Source of the DNA: Polytrichum commune
Taxonomy: Eukaryota > Streptophyta > Polytrichopsida > Polytrichales > Polytrichaceae
Length of the DNA: 64,000 nt
Assembly (NCBI GenBank): GCA_950295325.1
Contig: OX485804.1
Coordinates: 13,704,001-13,768,000 of the forward strand
Direction of reading: 5' to 3'
The notes beneath the pieces were generated by a model. It saw only the letters and a program-made list of their open reading frames with translations. It was not told the origin of the DNA and did not search any database. A program made the translations under genes and the position numbers. Each line of letters begins with the position of its first letter. Within the stretch, counting starts at the first letter, position 1. This document shows positions 36,660 through 48,920 of this stretch, in pieces.

Positions 36660-37470
36660 AAGGTCAATAAATTCAGGCATGCAACATTCAAAACAACTAA
36701 GTGCGAGGATGGCACATTCCAACTTGCATGTCGGACAACGAGGCAAACTATGTTGGACAATTATGTTGCCCCAAGATGCTTGAAGGTATTGGCAAAGCTT
36801 TGCTAATGTCAAGAAACTTTATTTTGCTTTGGTGGAACGGTTGGCACATGGAAGTGTGCTCTTAGGGTATCTCCACCATTGCCACCACATCATCCTCATG
36901 TATGTACTTTGAAGCGGCAATGGAGGAGCTTGTAAAGTACTAGTTGGAGGGTCTAAAAATAGGATGACAGAGACACCCCCACTACAATTGAGCTACAATA
37001 CCGATTGTTACTATGCAAGTAATACATAATCTCAAAATGAGTAAGCAAATGTTGCGTGTGTGTGTACAATAACAAATGTAGAGGGAGATATGGTGGGTGC
37101 AGTAGTGATCGTTATGTTTCACACCCTCTAAGTAGTGTTGAAGAGGAGATATGGTGGAAGCCGTCGAGAGTGCCCTCAAAGCAATGCCACCTTCAATCTC
37201 AACCTCAAACATTGGATGACAATATGGGGTAAGGAAAGGTCAAGGCTTGAATTAAAATGAGGCAACATAGAGGTAGAATTGAGAGTTTGAAGCAAAGACC
37301 CTTCTCATTCATGGAGAGCCTCTTGCTATTTTTTGTTCACTCAAGTCCACTCTACACAAAGATGCACATGCCTTGCAAAATTAAGACAAGACATCATAAG
37401 AATACAAGGAGTGGCCCACTACTTTCTACACCCAACCTCACCATACAAGTGATTGAATTCATATTTTACA
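36660..37470. other. intergenic, no gene seen
   Basis: No gene, RNA or repeat end that I can support. Confidence 0.5.
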
Positions 37471-37499
37471 CATGGTTATAGAACAAGCTATCACAACAA

Positions 37500-37750
37500 A
37501 AGAAGAGACAAATATGACCTCATATAAAGCACAAGGCTGGTATGTCAAACCACTCATCGTCATCATCATACGAGTAAAAGGACACCATACATACAAGAAG
37601 CATCGACCTCTTACAAAGCTTACACACCTCCCCCCCTCCCCAATGGAAGCAATTCACCAAATAGCCATCAAATATCTCATTTACATCGTATTAAACCAAA
37701 CAAATTATATAGTAAACAAACATCAACACTCCCACCCTCCTAAAACAACT
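37500..37750 (+). pseudogene. LINE 3' fragment
   Basis: One frame reads QGWYVKPLIVIIIRVKGHHT and then MEAIHQIAIKYLIYIVLNQT. It parallels the translated 3' end of the larger LINE relic in this window (52915-53090, with ...LAIRYLTHIILNKRELE). It is truncated on both sides and stops 10 bp before a TA-flanked miniature element. Confidence 0.65.
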
Positions 37751-37760
37751 GATACAACTA

Positions 37761-37980
37761 CATTATTTTGTCTAATTAGTGCATGTGACCATTTGGAGTT
37801 ACTTGTTGCTATAACTTTTTTTTACCAACATTATCATTTTCTACCAACTACATTATATCATATTATTTGGAGTGCATATTAAATACTTATGTCATTTGGG
37901 TAAAGAACGATACTCTTGGTAAAATGTTATAGCAACGCGTAACTCCAACTGATAACCCACACTAACTAGACAAAATAATT
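37761..37980. mobile_element. mariner-like miniature element, copy 2
   Basis: 220 bp with the same inverted ends as 31591-31807, flanked by TA at 37759-37760 and 37981-37982. The internal block gatactcttggtaaaatg is shared with copy 1. Confidence 0.75.
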
Positions 37981-37982
37981 TA

Positions 37983-40900
37983 TTAAGCACCTTAAAAGAG
38001 CCCACCTACTGCAAGGTAAAATGCATCAAGGGGACTCTTGAGCAGGGCAGGGCCAACATGCTCATCTTCATGTTCGCTTATTGGTATCAGAAGAAAGAAA
38101 GAGGGTGCATGCAAAACAATATAATGCTTGAATGTTCATTGGCGTGGGTTTGACAAACCGAGAGCTCGACTCATTCTTAAATGACCTCCATGAGGTAGCT
38201 TAAATGTGGTTGCGAGCATGTCAAAAATAACCTAGAGTTTGTCATAGTTGTTCCACATGGGATCCATCGAGGTACCATCTAACTATTGTCAACATAGTAA
38301 AAACTTCAAGCCATGAAGTTGAAAGCTCAAGTGTAAAATGGATTGGAGTGAACATGGGAGTAGATGACTCCCAACCACACTAAATGGTCCCATTAGTGGG
38401 CCACATTAATTTTCCAGATCCCACTTTAACTCTCATAATGTAAATTAATGTGACTTAAATTAATTTTCAATCCATGATAATTTTCTAGTAGAAAACATGA
38501 ATTAGCATGGGCCACATTAAGTGTTTTTTTTTCTAGAAAATTAGTGTGGAAGATTATTCGTTTTTATGCTACTTTTGATGTAAGGTGATTACTTTATTTT
38601 ATGTAAGGTGTTGGTTGAAAGTCTCCATGAAGACCAAGGGGAAGACCTGGGGTCTTGGACCCACATTAATTCCACCCTGACTAGAGGATTATAGAGGGTT
38701 TGACACATTTGCATAGGATCGTTTTGCTATATAATTTCTACATCACCTTCAACAAATAAATAACCATATGCACACCACCACAAACATAGGACTTTTGTCG
38801 GCATCACATCTATGGATTTTTAAGCAAGTCGTTGTATGATTTTCCGCTCGTTCCCACTTCTATCTACTAAAAATCTCATATGGAAAGGGATCCAAGGAGG
38901 ATGCACACTATTGACATGCGAGTACATAAACTGAGGACATGGTACACAAATAGAGCATGTGCATCAAATGCATAGGTTGCATATAACTTGCTAGTGAGGG
39001 AAGTGAGAGAGATGGTTTAAGCTATAATACGGCCATCACACATACAATACCACTTTCTAGAAGGCCTCATGGCTATGGGTTTAAAATTTATATTTTTTTT
39101 TCAAAAAAAAATCTTAATAAATTTTGGGATGATTGGTGACATTTATGCCAAGATATTCCTAGATAGGGGTTGTTCCAAATACAATGCCCATTGGCTAGCA
39201 ATCCCAACTAGAACCAAATTTGGATCTTGGCAACCTTTAAGGATCAAGGTAAATGGACATGATTCATACACTTGTCTTAGTTGGATGCATGTATTTAATT
39301 GGTGTGTGGTAGGCATGGATCTAAAAACATATACCAAAAAGACATGTGCCATGTTAACAAGAGTGGCCTCCACGACTAATCATGTAGCAACAAGTGGCCT
39401 ATGTCCCAGTTTTTGCAGAAATCATTTATGTTAATGAATACTAAATACTGTGGCTACACAATAACATGCACAAAGTGAAGCTCAAAACTTAATTTCCTCA
39501 TTTTCAAAAGCAAATCGGTGGTAGCAAGCCAACCAACAATAGTGTCTATTCAAGCCTACTCCACATTTATATTCTTGCAAGTGGTGTAATTGAATATAGT
39601 CCACTCATTAGATATGTTGGAATCAATATCCATTCACCAAGTCCCCTCAATTAGATAATTGCATATGGTCTTTGTATATGTGGAACATAATTTGATGGTT
39701 GCGGTGAGCAATTGGGTATATTGTTGATGGTTGCGATGAGCTAAATTTGGGATAAAATTAGTGTATATGTGAAAGTTTCCTTATGATATAGTGGTTTATG
39801 TTTTTGTATATTATGGGTACGGAGATGCAGGCAAGCCTAGATGCAAAATGTTGTAGGTGCTTGAAAATTTCGGAAAGTTTGAGGAGCTTGTGGGTAATGG
39901 ATTATTTTGGTGGGATCCATTATGTAAAGATCAAGTTGAATACACACGTGGTCCCATGGACACACACATAGAGTGTTCCAAACCTTGTTTTCTAAAGGAC
40001 TTTGTATGCACAAATGATTGAAAACTCCGTGGAATTCAATAGCCACAATTTTGGGTTGGTTCATTTTGAGGGTTCAACATCTCGATCTCAAAGTGTCCAT
40101 GAAATCTATGTTCTCAAAGCTTTGGATGTAAGGCACGCGAGTTCAAAATGGGCATTGATTGTAAAGTGGTCAAAAATTTCCAACTCTTCATTGTCCTTGT
40201 TGACCTGAGGGGTCGTCTCTTGCCGAGAGAGTATTCTAGGCGTCACATCACCATCTAGCTCAACATTATTCATTCATGTGGGTTGGCTCCATGACCCTAA
40301 AATATGTCAATTATATTCTGTGGGCCCTTGAACATAGTAAGAATATTTGTCTATTATTCATGGATTCATACTAACGCATGGAAACATGGGTGGAGTTGAT
40401 ACTCTTGGCACCATTCATAGGAATCATTGTCCATCCCAACATTATTCACCGAAAATACCGACACTATTCACATTGTTCATTATTTTTATTAGTTCATACT
40501 GGCACTATTACCGGCGTCAATTTCTTCCTATTCTCTAAGTTTCTTCCCATGAAGGTAAGATAGTGGAGGCATGTGTTATGTGCTAGATATAGAAAGATAT
40601 ACAACCATGCAACTGAATAATGTTATGAGGCCTCCCACTCGACATCGTAATTCTTATATATCAAGAACCTATAGGCTCAAGTCCCATGAGATTTCTCTTT
40701 GGTATGAAGGAGGACAATTCTCCAAAGTAAATTTGATCCTCATAGAAGGTCGCTCAAAGCAAACATGCACCAAAACTAGCATTCAAGTTCACTATTTGAG
40801 ATGCCCATCATCTAGTCTATGAACTTTGACCACCTCTAAGACAAACATATGATTCTATGATCTCCAAATTCAGAACTTCAAAGTCTCACATATAGGCATT

Positions 40901-41515
40901 CTAAATATGCAGAGGTGATCTATTTCCATCTAGAGTCCACATCCATCTCATCATTCAAATTCAAATTCAAAAAAAAACCAAGGACTTCACTAGTTGCGCC
41001 AATTTGAAAACCTCCAACTTTGCAACCATTGGGTCTTCTCAAGTTTTGTTGAATTCAAGAAAATTTTGTTCAAACACCTCCATATGATGTTGCCTTCTAC
41101 ATACAAGTGGCCAACTATAACAAATGTTGATGATAGTGTGCTCAAATGCCTCGACATCAAGGGTGATATGAAAATTCCAAGTTCTTTGGAACGCCCTCCA
41201 ATGTAAATATAGGTTAAAATTGAGCATATACATCAATTGGTAATGCTCATCAAAGAGGAAAAGGACTCTCATAACTTGTCACAATTCTGCATACATGAAG
41301 ATGCATTATCATCCTAATTTTCACATTTTGTCCATGAGTTGATCGGTTATCAACAAAGAACACAAACTCTCACCCAACTTAAACTCCCACAGGCCATCAT
41401 CCACTCTTCTCTTGTTGGTTATTTGGTTCATAATCGACTAACCATTTAGTTATCTTATAGGTGGGTCACATGTTGCACTAGTAACGATCGAAAAAGAAAA
41501 GAAAACCGAGATCGG
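37983..41515. other. intergenic, no gene seen
   Basis: AT-rich. The longest open frame (39069-39434, 121 codons) has no resemblance to any family I know. A local inverted pair around ttagtgtggg/ccacattaa lies at 38390-38530. Confidence 0.5.
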
Positions 41516-41580
41516 ACAAATCCAACATGAATTTGAGCTCATTGGCCTTACCCTACTTAAGAGCCCCTTGATGTGGGTGG
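41516..41580 (-). mobile_element. SINE tail fragment
   Basis: Shares tgaatttgagctcattggccttaccctact-type text with 16695-16740. Only the tail is present. Confidence 0.6.
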
Positions 41581-41929
41581 TAACAATCATCAGTGTGTCC
41601 ATACTAATATTTATAGAGTTGATTCAACAATAATTTTAATTTTAATTTCTTAACAAATTTTAATTTTGCATCAACTTAAAAGTTGACTACCCAATCCTTA
41701 AATTCAACATGCTCAAAATTATTTTTGACCGACCCACATGAATTATCTCCACACTAGCGCAAATGGGACATCTTCTGGTTTGACATAAAACAATTGGTTT
41801 TGGGAGGAATTTGACAAAGCGCTTAGTCACATTGGACAAGACAATTTTGAATCTTTCTTGAACATCACCTCTTGGCATTCAAAATGTTGAACCATGCATC
41901 ACTCTATGGTAGTGACCAGAGCCCTACAT

Positions 41930-42065
41930 TGGGTGCCCATGGGTTTTGGGTGGGCATGGGTGAAATATTATTGTTCATGGGTGGGCATGGGTGGGCACAT
42001 GTCATGCTATGGGTGGGCATGGGTGGGCATAGGTCACTGCTGATGGGCATGGTCTGGGTATGGGT
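41930..42065 (+). repeat. G-rich minisatellite with three quadruplex motifs
   Basis: Degenerate repetition of tgggtgggca. Three matches to the four-G-tract pattern occur at 41941-41960, 41979-41995 and 42011-42027. The latter two are exactly GGGTGGGCATGGGTGGG, with loops of 1, 3 and 1. Confidence 0.85.
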
Positions 42066-42136
42066 GCAATTAAAAAGGAAAATGTTGGGCTTTGGTAGTG
42101 ACATAGACAACGTAGACAATGGAACCCCTACACTAA

Positions 42137-42749
42137 GGGGTCGTTTACACCATGCACCATGAAGTCATCCTAAGGCCATGTAAGATATGTGATTGGTTGT
42201 TGAACTCGTCCCATGACCACTTCAATTTACACCAAGGAAAAAAATGTCACGGTGACCATGGAGTTCGAGGTCCCCAAAAGACATTTGAAGGCTCACATTA
42301 CACACTGACATGGTCCAACGGGTTTCGCGGTGGGAGAGGCAGAATAGTTGCTCTAATAGGAAAAGGCAAAGGCCCATGGCATAGAAATGTTATCATAATA
42401 AACTTTTAATGATTGTTTTGAAGGAAGACAAGATGAAGACAAGAGAATGGTCAAAACTTGATTTTATTTTTTCAAAACTGTCATTTCTGGGCATATATTC
42501 AAAATTATTATTATTATTAAAATTATTTTTATATATATAAACACACACACACACACACACACACATTCAGTGTTTGATGCATGGTCATTTCTCTTGGTCC
42601 ACATTTGGTCTACACCTAGTGAGGGGTCCAAAGGCTTTGTAACTTGATTTTTCAATAAATCAGACCATGGAAGTTGGTCCATGAATTCAGACTATGGAAA
42701 ATGCCATCTTCCATGGTCCGACTTCATGATGCATGGTGTAAAATAGCCC
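42137..42749. mobile_element. Harbinger-like element (family C), complete
   Basis: Ends are inverted repeats: GGGGTCGTTTACACCATG at the left and GGGCTATTTTACACCATG reversed at the right. Candidate 3-bp duplications are TAA (42134-42136) and TAG (42750-42752), with one mismatch. It contains an (AC)n run at 42541-42566 and is non-coding. The end sequence resembles that at 53133 and 48779. Confidence 0.75.
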
Positions 42750-43261
42750 TAGAGTTCAATTTCGTCTTGTGGAGGCTTGGTGTTCCATGTTGTTGAGAGG
42801 GTCTCAATGATTCTTGCAAATGTGAGTAACTTTGATGCAATGTTGTGGTATTTAGTGTCATGTGCTATTCGGAATTACAATGTAAATTTCTACTTAGAAT
42901 GTAAGTAACCTTGAAGTAGATGTTTTTATTCTCTATAGTAACCGGATAATACAATGGGCTAAAAAATAGCTTGGGTCAAGAAAAGTTATTTTGATCAACA
43001 GTGTGGTTTGTGAAAATTCTAGTGGACCACAATCCTAGGTGTGAAAGATGTAGTATGCATGTCAAAGAACATGAATTTACTCTCACTTGGTAAATATAAT
43101 CTTAGTAAAAGAAAAGTTATAGACACACCATAACTCTAAATGACAACACACACTAATAAAACTATTTAGTGTAGCTGTGTGTGTTTTCCATATCCTAAGA
43201 GAAGTGGGTACAAAGATAAAAGTATCCGGTTAAGGCCCAATTACCTTATAAATTGTTGAGT
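42750..43261. other. intergenic, no gene seen
   Basis: A fragment around 43085-43180 resembles the right half of the mariner-like miniature elements; another at 42836-42890 resembles the end of the TIR family at 62825. Confidence 0.45.
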
Positions 43262-43503
43262 TGTGATTCGTGAAGTCTTTGTAAACTCATCCATTGTGGA
43301 TGAAGAGACCTTCGTAAAAACAAGTCCTAGACAAGGTTAGGGGCCGATTCATTCCAATTGGACTCCACTGAACCAGCCCAGAGCCTTCGATACTATCTCT
43401 AGAGTCACATCATCTAAAACAAATCACTTACAAACTAGAATATAAGTGACTACATTTTCACCTTCACAAGGATTAGTTCACATAGATACCACAAATCCAT
43501 GGC
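43262..43503 (+). repeat. dispersed repeat, partner of 29428-29672
   Basis: See the partner copy. Confidence 0.75.
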
Positions 43504-43755
43504 TGGAGTTGTTGGAAGCCCAACTTCATCAGTTTGCATCGAATCTTGTATATTGCGAGCAATAACCTAATTTGCAAATGTGTGTCAGCCACTCACTGAG
43601 GAATGTGTGTGGGAAGGCGAAAAGAAATACAGTACCAGATATTATGAATGTGGGAGGCCCTAGGAGCCCATTTACTAACACTTTCCTTGTTGGGTAGAGT
43701 CAAATTACTATGCAAGTTCCAAATTGAATTGGGGCCCCACTCTCGCTCAAGGCGC

Positions 43756-44158
43756 TCCGGGCTAGATCACATCTTCATTTAGCTGGGCCCCGCCCCTCCC
43801 ATGCCTCCTTCACTGCCCAGTCTTTCGGGCGCCTCTAAATAACCCCATTGAGCGTGGCTCGGAGGCCAGGTTCGGTGGGGTTCATTTTTCTGGCCCTCCC
43901 CATTTTGGCCCCTTGTGGACTTTTTTTTGGTTTTTTTGGTGCTAAATTTGGGTCATGCGGCCCCAAATTACTCTAGGAAGCCCCCTATGAGATCAAGTAA
44001 GGCCCCACCCAATTAAAAAAATAGGGGGCATGTTTTATCCCAACCCTGCCACCCCCTCCCGAACCTAGCCTCCGAGCCACGCTCGATAGGGGTTTTTAGG
44101 CAAATCCCAGTCTTTCTGCCTGCACTTACGTGGGAACTCTTCCTCATTGGGAACCAGT
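43756..44158 (-). repeat. dispersed repeat interrupted by a foldback element
   Basis: With 43827-44116 removed, the reverse complement matches 44309-44404 (ttcccaa.gaggaagag, ggaggcatgggagggg, ggggccc.gct.aatgaagatg.gatctagc). The two copies therefore form a large inverted pair. Confidence 0.75.
43827..44108. mobile_element. hAT-like foldback element, nested
   Basis: Flanked by an exact 8-bp duplication AGTCTTTC at 43819-43826 and 44109-44116, the size typical of hAT elements. The ends form inverted repeats of about 45 bp; the inner part GAGCGTGGCTCGGAGGC is identical on both sides. It is 282 bp and non-coding. The superfamily call rests on the duplication length only. Confidence 0.82.
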
Positions 44159-44308
44159 GTGATAATACCTAGCCACTGAAGTCATTAAGCGTCCGGTCAC
44201 TTAAGTCATTAAGCTCCTTTGGCATGTGAAGGAACTCCATCAATTAACTTGGGAATAATGAAAGTGAAGTCAACTTGAATATTTGTAATTATGACCGGAT
44301 ATTGTAAC

Positions 44309-44404
44309 ATTGGTTCCCAACAAGGAAGAGATCCCACACATGTGCGGGCAGGGAGGCATGGGAGGGGTGGGGCCCGGCTGAATGAAGATGCGATCTAGCC
44401 TGGG
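44309..44404 (+). repeat. dispersed repeat, uninterrupted copy
   Basis: Reference for the interrupted copy at 43756-44158 and for 36560-36654. Confidence 0.75.
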
Positions 44405-45801
44405 GCACTCACGGCTACGACTACTTTAGATGTCTTGCTCTTTGAGTTGGTTCTAAGGTAGAAGAACATTAAATAGTGAAAATGAGGCGATTGGGCCAAA
44501 AAAAGTGGCTTGAAATTTGTGCAATGTTTTTCACATACGGGGTAGTGGAAATGACATGGAATGCAAGTTGTTTTGTGATTCTTTTTTCCAAGCGAGTGAT
44601 TAGTTACATTTTCCCAAAGTGGCAAGTAAGTCAAACCCCGTACTTGTGCAATAGAGTCTCCATACTTTGAGCATCAAAAAGCGTACTATTCATACAAATG
44701 CACACAACACGGGTAACTCAATGGGCACCAAAAGTGATCCCAAGTGGTGTGAAACAACTTATATTTGGCCAATCACTGCATCCGACCTAACACCGCACTC
44801 TTTTCAAGCCACCACTTCTACAAATAGCCATTTTGGGTCCACACAAGAATCATTCTACTCCTAGTCTACTTCACTAGTAGTATATATGTTTTTCTACCAT
44901 GTTTTCTAGTGTTATCGATTTCATACCATTCAAGTTTTGGTCATTCGCATGAGCAACTTGGTCGTCCTTTGGATGGACAAAGTTGAACCCATCGTGTTTG
45001 TCGTTACTTCACTCTCTTGAGAGTGCCCATTTGGGGTCACCCCTCTTGTGGTTGCTTTCTCCTATGAAAGGGCCGTCACACATGTTTGTAAACTCAATAA
45101 AAATAAATAAAAATAAGAAAAGGTTGAAAAAACTATCATCATGGAAATGTGGCATTACTTTGGATGAACATGTGATCATCCGCCTCACAACGTATAATTA
45201 ATAATTTTGGAGAGAGAGAGAGATGTTTTTACTCCCTAATAAATGTCAAAGATCCCGAATCAGTCTAGATGCACTCAATTGGGATGAATCAGCCACAAAC
45301 CTATTGCAACCATCATTTTGCCAAACCCCTTTGCCTTGGTAAGATTTGTGGTGGAGCAACTCAAAGAACAAGAAATGTGACCATGGCATTGGGGGTGGAC
45401 ATTTCATACCACATCCCACATAGGTAATCTCCCCCTTAAGTACACATCCCGCATAGGTGCGCAATTTTTTTAAAACAAAAAAACTTGGTCAATACTTTAT
45501 TGTTTGAACATGTCATGCATAGTCATTTGGTGCGAATGCATAAATCTTTTATGCTTGACATTAGATGTCAGTTTGTTGACGTTTCGCTGAAACGTCTCAA
45601 AGGATGGTGGCAATTCATCATATATTTGTCCATCTTCCATTTGAACGTCGGAGCAAAGCAATCGGTCGTCGATGTCGAGGACAATGCTATGTATTCAATT
45701 TGTGCCAAAAAAGAAGAAGGAAAAGGACAATGCTATGTAGAGTTTCAAAGCCTTTGAAGTCGGTAGCACTTTCAGATTCAACAAATGTCTCAATAGGCTA
45801 G
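44405..45801. other. intergenic, possible transposase remnants
   Basis: No intact gene. The minus strand just downstream of the helix-turn-helix relic (45500-45700) can be read in pieces (e.g. LPPSFETFQRNVNKLTSNVK), which might be further transposase debris, but I cannot match it. Confidence 0.35.
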
Positions 45802-45953
45802 ATTTCGTTGCAATATGTTCTCCCGATTGTCCCAAACTTTCCGAATGGTGCCTTCATTGATTTCATACTCCCGCCCCATAGCATGCTTGCTTGACACATT
45901 CAGCTTGCTCAACTTTGCAATGATTTCACATATCGTTGGGCTTCGGTCAAGCG
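45802..45953 (-). pseudogene. pogo/Tigger-like transposase DNA-binding domain relic
   Basis: The minus strand reads RLTEAQRY and then, after a frame shift, EIIAKLSKLNVSSKHAMGRE continuing to IRKVWDNRENI. This spacing of LT..QR..II, S...A.(R)EY.I and TIRK(V)W is that of the psq-type helix-turn-helix at the N terminus of pogo/Tigger transposases. No catalytic domain is visible, and the frame closes soon after (45788). Confidence 0.6.
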
Positions 45954-47640
45954 GGTTGCCTCAAGTTTCATCCATTTCCCATTGCGATTCATCGAGTGAG
46001 AGGGTCCAGAAAGCGATATGAGTAAAGTACGCACCTACCAACTAAGTGCACACCAACGGCTCCGGTTCAAAGTGCTTACTTAAGCGGGAGATTACTATAT
46101 GAACTAATAACGCGAGTGTAAGAAGGGGTAGTATTTGAGACATAAGCATACATAGTAAGCATTAAGGACAATTATTATTTTCTATGATGTGTACATTTAA
46201 AAAGCCTATTAAGAATTTTTAAAGCAAAGGTATATGTGCAAAAGAGGGTCACATGGTTTAGAGATTTTTTTGGAAAATTGATGTGTTTGTTTCATCCAAT
46301 TCATGTTTTCATCCATTATAGTCATATTGTAATAGTCCTCAATGACTACCTTGTCCATTCTTGTTGGGGTTTGCATTTGGATTCTAGCCTTTTAAAAACT
46401 GAAGGCTCTTGGGGCGCTCACATGCTCCCTTGAGTTCTACTCTCAAAATTGCGGCTAAGTCATTATACCCATTGCCTTTGTTTGCTTGATGCAATCGTTG
46501 AGATACATGCTATGGATGAAAAAAACGTTCAATAACTTTCTCATTGGAAAGAGAAAGTAGATGTTATATGTAATAAATTCTTATTTAATTAAAATATTTA
46601 TTATTTTGTAGGAAATGGATGCATTTATTACAATACATTAAAATTTTAGTATAAATATATGAGTCCACTTTCTAGCATACCGTTAATACTTGTTTCATCT
46701 ATATATTTCTTGTCTACGGGGGGTTTGATTTCATAGCAACCCACGCATGTCATTCAAGTTTGTAATGAAGAGTCCACCCCCTAGGACCATGGCCCCCCAA
46801 CATGGTCAAGGCTACACGCGTGTCTTGCTCTTTGAATTGAGTCTTCACCAATCTTATTCAAGGGGGAAACTATGCTTTTATTATATTTCCTAGATGTCTG
46901 AACTTCATAATTGAAATCAAATGCTTCAAAAAAATCTAAGTATGCAGGTGTTACTCAGTTACTTTTCTTACTTGGACACCCATATTTGATTAATGTGTGG
47001 GTAGGGGAGGATAACACAACCAACACCACAAAGACACACGTTCAAAAAAGGTTTGACTATGTCTTCAAGTTTTATTAGCTACTCCACAGTCAATAGTGAA
47101 CACAATTGGGAAGACATATGTATTTAATCTAGGAATCAACAAACATGCATTTTTGATAACTATCACTAAATCAAGGGAGGTCTGATTCTATACATTATTT
47201 TCTTGATGATTCATCATAGATTTGTTGATGCAACACAACTGTGAAGACGTAAGTCTAATCAATAAAAAATAAAGAGAAGAAGAAAAACTAACGGGATTAA
47301 CACCCGCATACATTTAGAGGGAGCCCATTGAGATGATTTAACCATACTCTAGTGCGACCCATCACCCACGTCTCCGAACTTGCCTTTCCTTCTTGAATTC
47401 CGTTTCTTGACCCCTAAAAACTTTTGAGGCATGATTTAAACCTCTCATACACGTGGTATTTTGAAGATGTACAACGCAAATGTACATTTTGATGTGAGTT
47501 TTTAGTAGATAATCATAGATTGTTGTCTTCCAATGTTTTTTTTTTTTTTTTTTCCTTTCCCTTGGCATTCAAACACAAAATAACTTGGAAAGAGTTTGAT
47601 GACGATTTCGTATCATCCAGTTCAAAGAGATCATACACAA
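45954..47640. other. intergenic, no gene seen
   Basis: AT-rich, with a T19 run at about 47537-47553. Nothing is recognisable. Confidence 0.5.
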
Positions 47641-47880
47641 CTAAACTATTTTATCTGATTAGTGTGGGCCACACTAAATCCCAATTACCCAAACTATTTT
47701 TATTTTACTTTGAAGTGGCCATGTATAATTTTTGAGTGTGAGGAATTATAGAGGGTGTGCTCTTCTACATATTTGGATAAAAATTCAAGGCAAGGCAAGT
47801 AATATAGAGTTAGTGTGGACCACACTCAATTCCAACCCACGTGAATATCCCATCCACACTAATTAGACAAAACAGTGTAG
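47641..47880. mobile_element. mariner-like miniature element, diverged copy
   Basis: The left end ctaaactattttatctgatt and the right end aattagacaaaacagtgtag are imperfect inverted repeats like those of 31591-31807, each followed inward by agtgtgg. About 240 bp, non-coding. Confidence 0.6.
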
Positions 47881-48305
47881 TGTAAGCATGCTAAGCACAT
47901 TAGGGAATTAAGCTTAAAAAAATTCTGCCCTTAAAAAAAAAATCAGGATTCATGGTGTCCAAAACAATGGGAAGGGTCCCTTTCTTGTGATCGATTTTGG
48001 GCTTGAAGCCATGACTAGAAAAGTGGCCTCCCTTTTCTCCTTCCTTTTCTAAGACTTTCATTTTATGATTGCGTTGGGGGTTGTACCGGCCTTGTCATTT
48101 GTGTGGTAGCTATTTACATACACCAACCACCGATTTCATCCATCTTATAGAACCTTTGAAGGTCGATGAAAGAGGTCACACAACCGTATTGTTCACACAA
48201 ACATAAGTCCTCTAAGTTACCCAAAAGGGCCCAAAATGGGCCTCGACCTTTTTCAAACACATGCAATGGTTTCGTATTTACCACATAGGTAAACATGCGA
48301 CTCTA
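47881..48305. other. intergenic, no gene seen
   Basis: No gene or repeat end that I can support. Confidence 0.5.
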
Positions 48306-48776
48306 ATGCCCCCTCCCCACCCGACTTTAGCTATGTCTAAAAGTTGGTTCTAAAAACATGGCCTTCACACCATCGACGTTATCTAGTGCTGAGCCTAGTT
48401 GGCAAATGATGTGGCATGGTTTCAAAGTGGAGGTGTTAAGCCTCCAACGCCGACCCTCCCATTGGTACCTAGACTTGAGGTAAGAATGCATGACCTTTAA
48501 AAGTGTCGCCTCCCGCCCTTGTGATTGGTTGTTTTTTAGTGTTAGCTACGAGGGCACGAGGAGCCCCATTATCAAATACCGATGGTAAGATAGGTGAGCA
48601 GTAAGGCATTTGGGGATGGGACAAAAACTATCCAACATTCATGGGACAAAATCTCCGGAGCAAGTTCTTGTAGGTGCATTGGGATAGCCGGACGCCTCTG
48701 CTATAACCGAGGGAGCTTTACCTGGTTTTTAGGAAAGGCTTTGGTTATTTGATGAAGTCAGGTGGGGAGGGAGCAT
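48306..48776. mobile_element. non-autonomous TIR element, copy 2
   Basis: Second copy of 5574-6104 in the same orientation. The left end is ATGCCCCCTCCCCAC; the right end carries one change. It is 60 bp shorter because of internal deletions, mainly the stretch matching 5920-5970. Confidence 0.85.
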
Positions 48777-48778
48777 AA

Positions 48779-48920
48779 GGGCTAGTTTACACCATGGACC
48801 ATGAACTCGGACCATGGGAGATGGCCTTACTCCATGGTCTGACTTCATGATCCAATTTTTATGGGCCAATTTCTTAAATTATCAATTTACAAAGCCAGTG
48901 AGGTGTAAACCAACTCAAAT
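48779..48920. mobile_element. Harbinger-like element (family C), short copy
   Basis: Starts GGGCTAGTTTACACCATG directly after a TAA (48776-48778) and ends with a decayed gaggtgtaaacc. Close in text to the two ends of 42137-42749, with most of the interior missing. It lies directly between the TIR element and the LINE relic. Confidence 0.6.

Noticed and set aside
37472-37882. 136-codon open frame as a possible gene
   Set aside because: Its middle matches the LINE 3' end and its end runs into a miniature element.
47537-47553. Long T run as a terminator
   Set aside because: No gene or hairpin precedes it; probably a homopolymer or poly(A) remnant.
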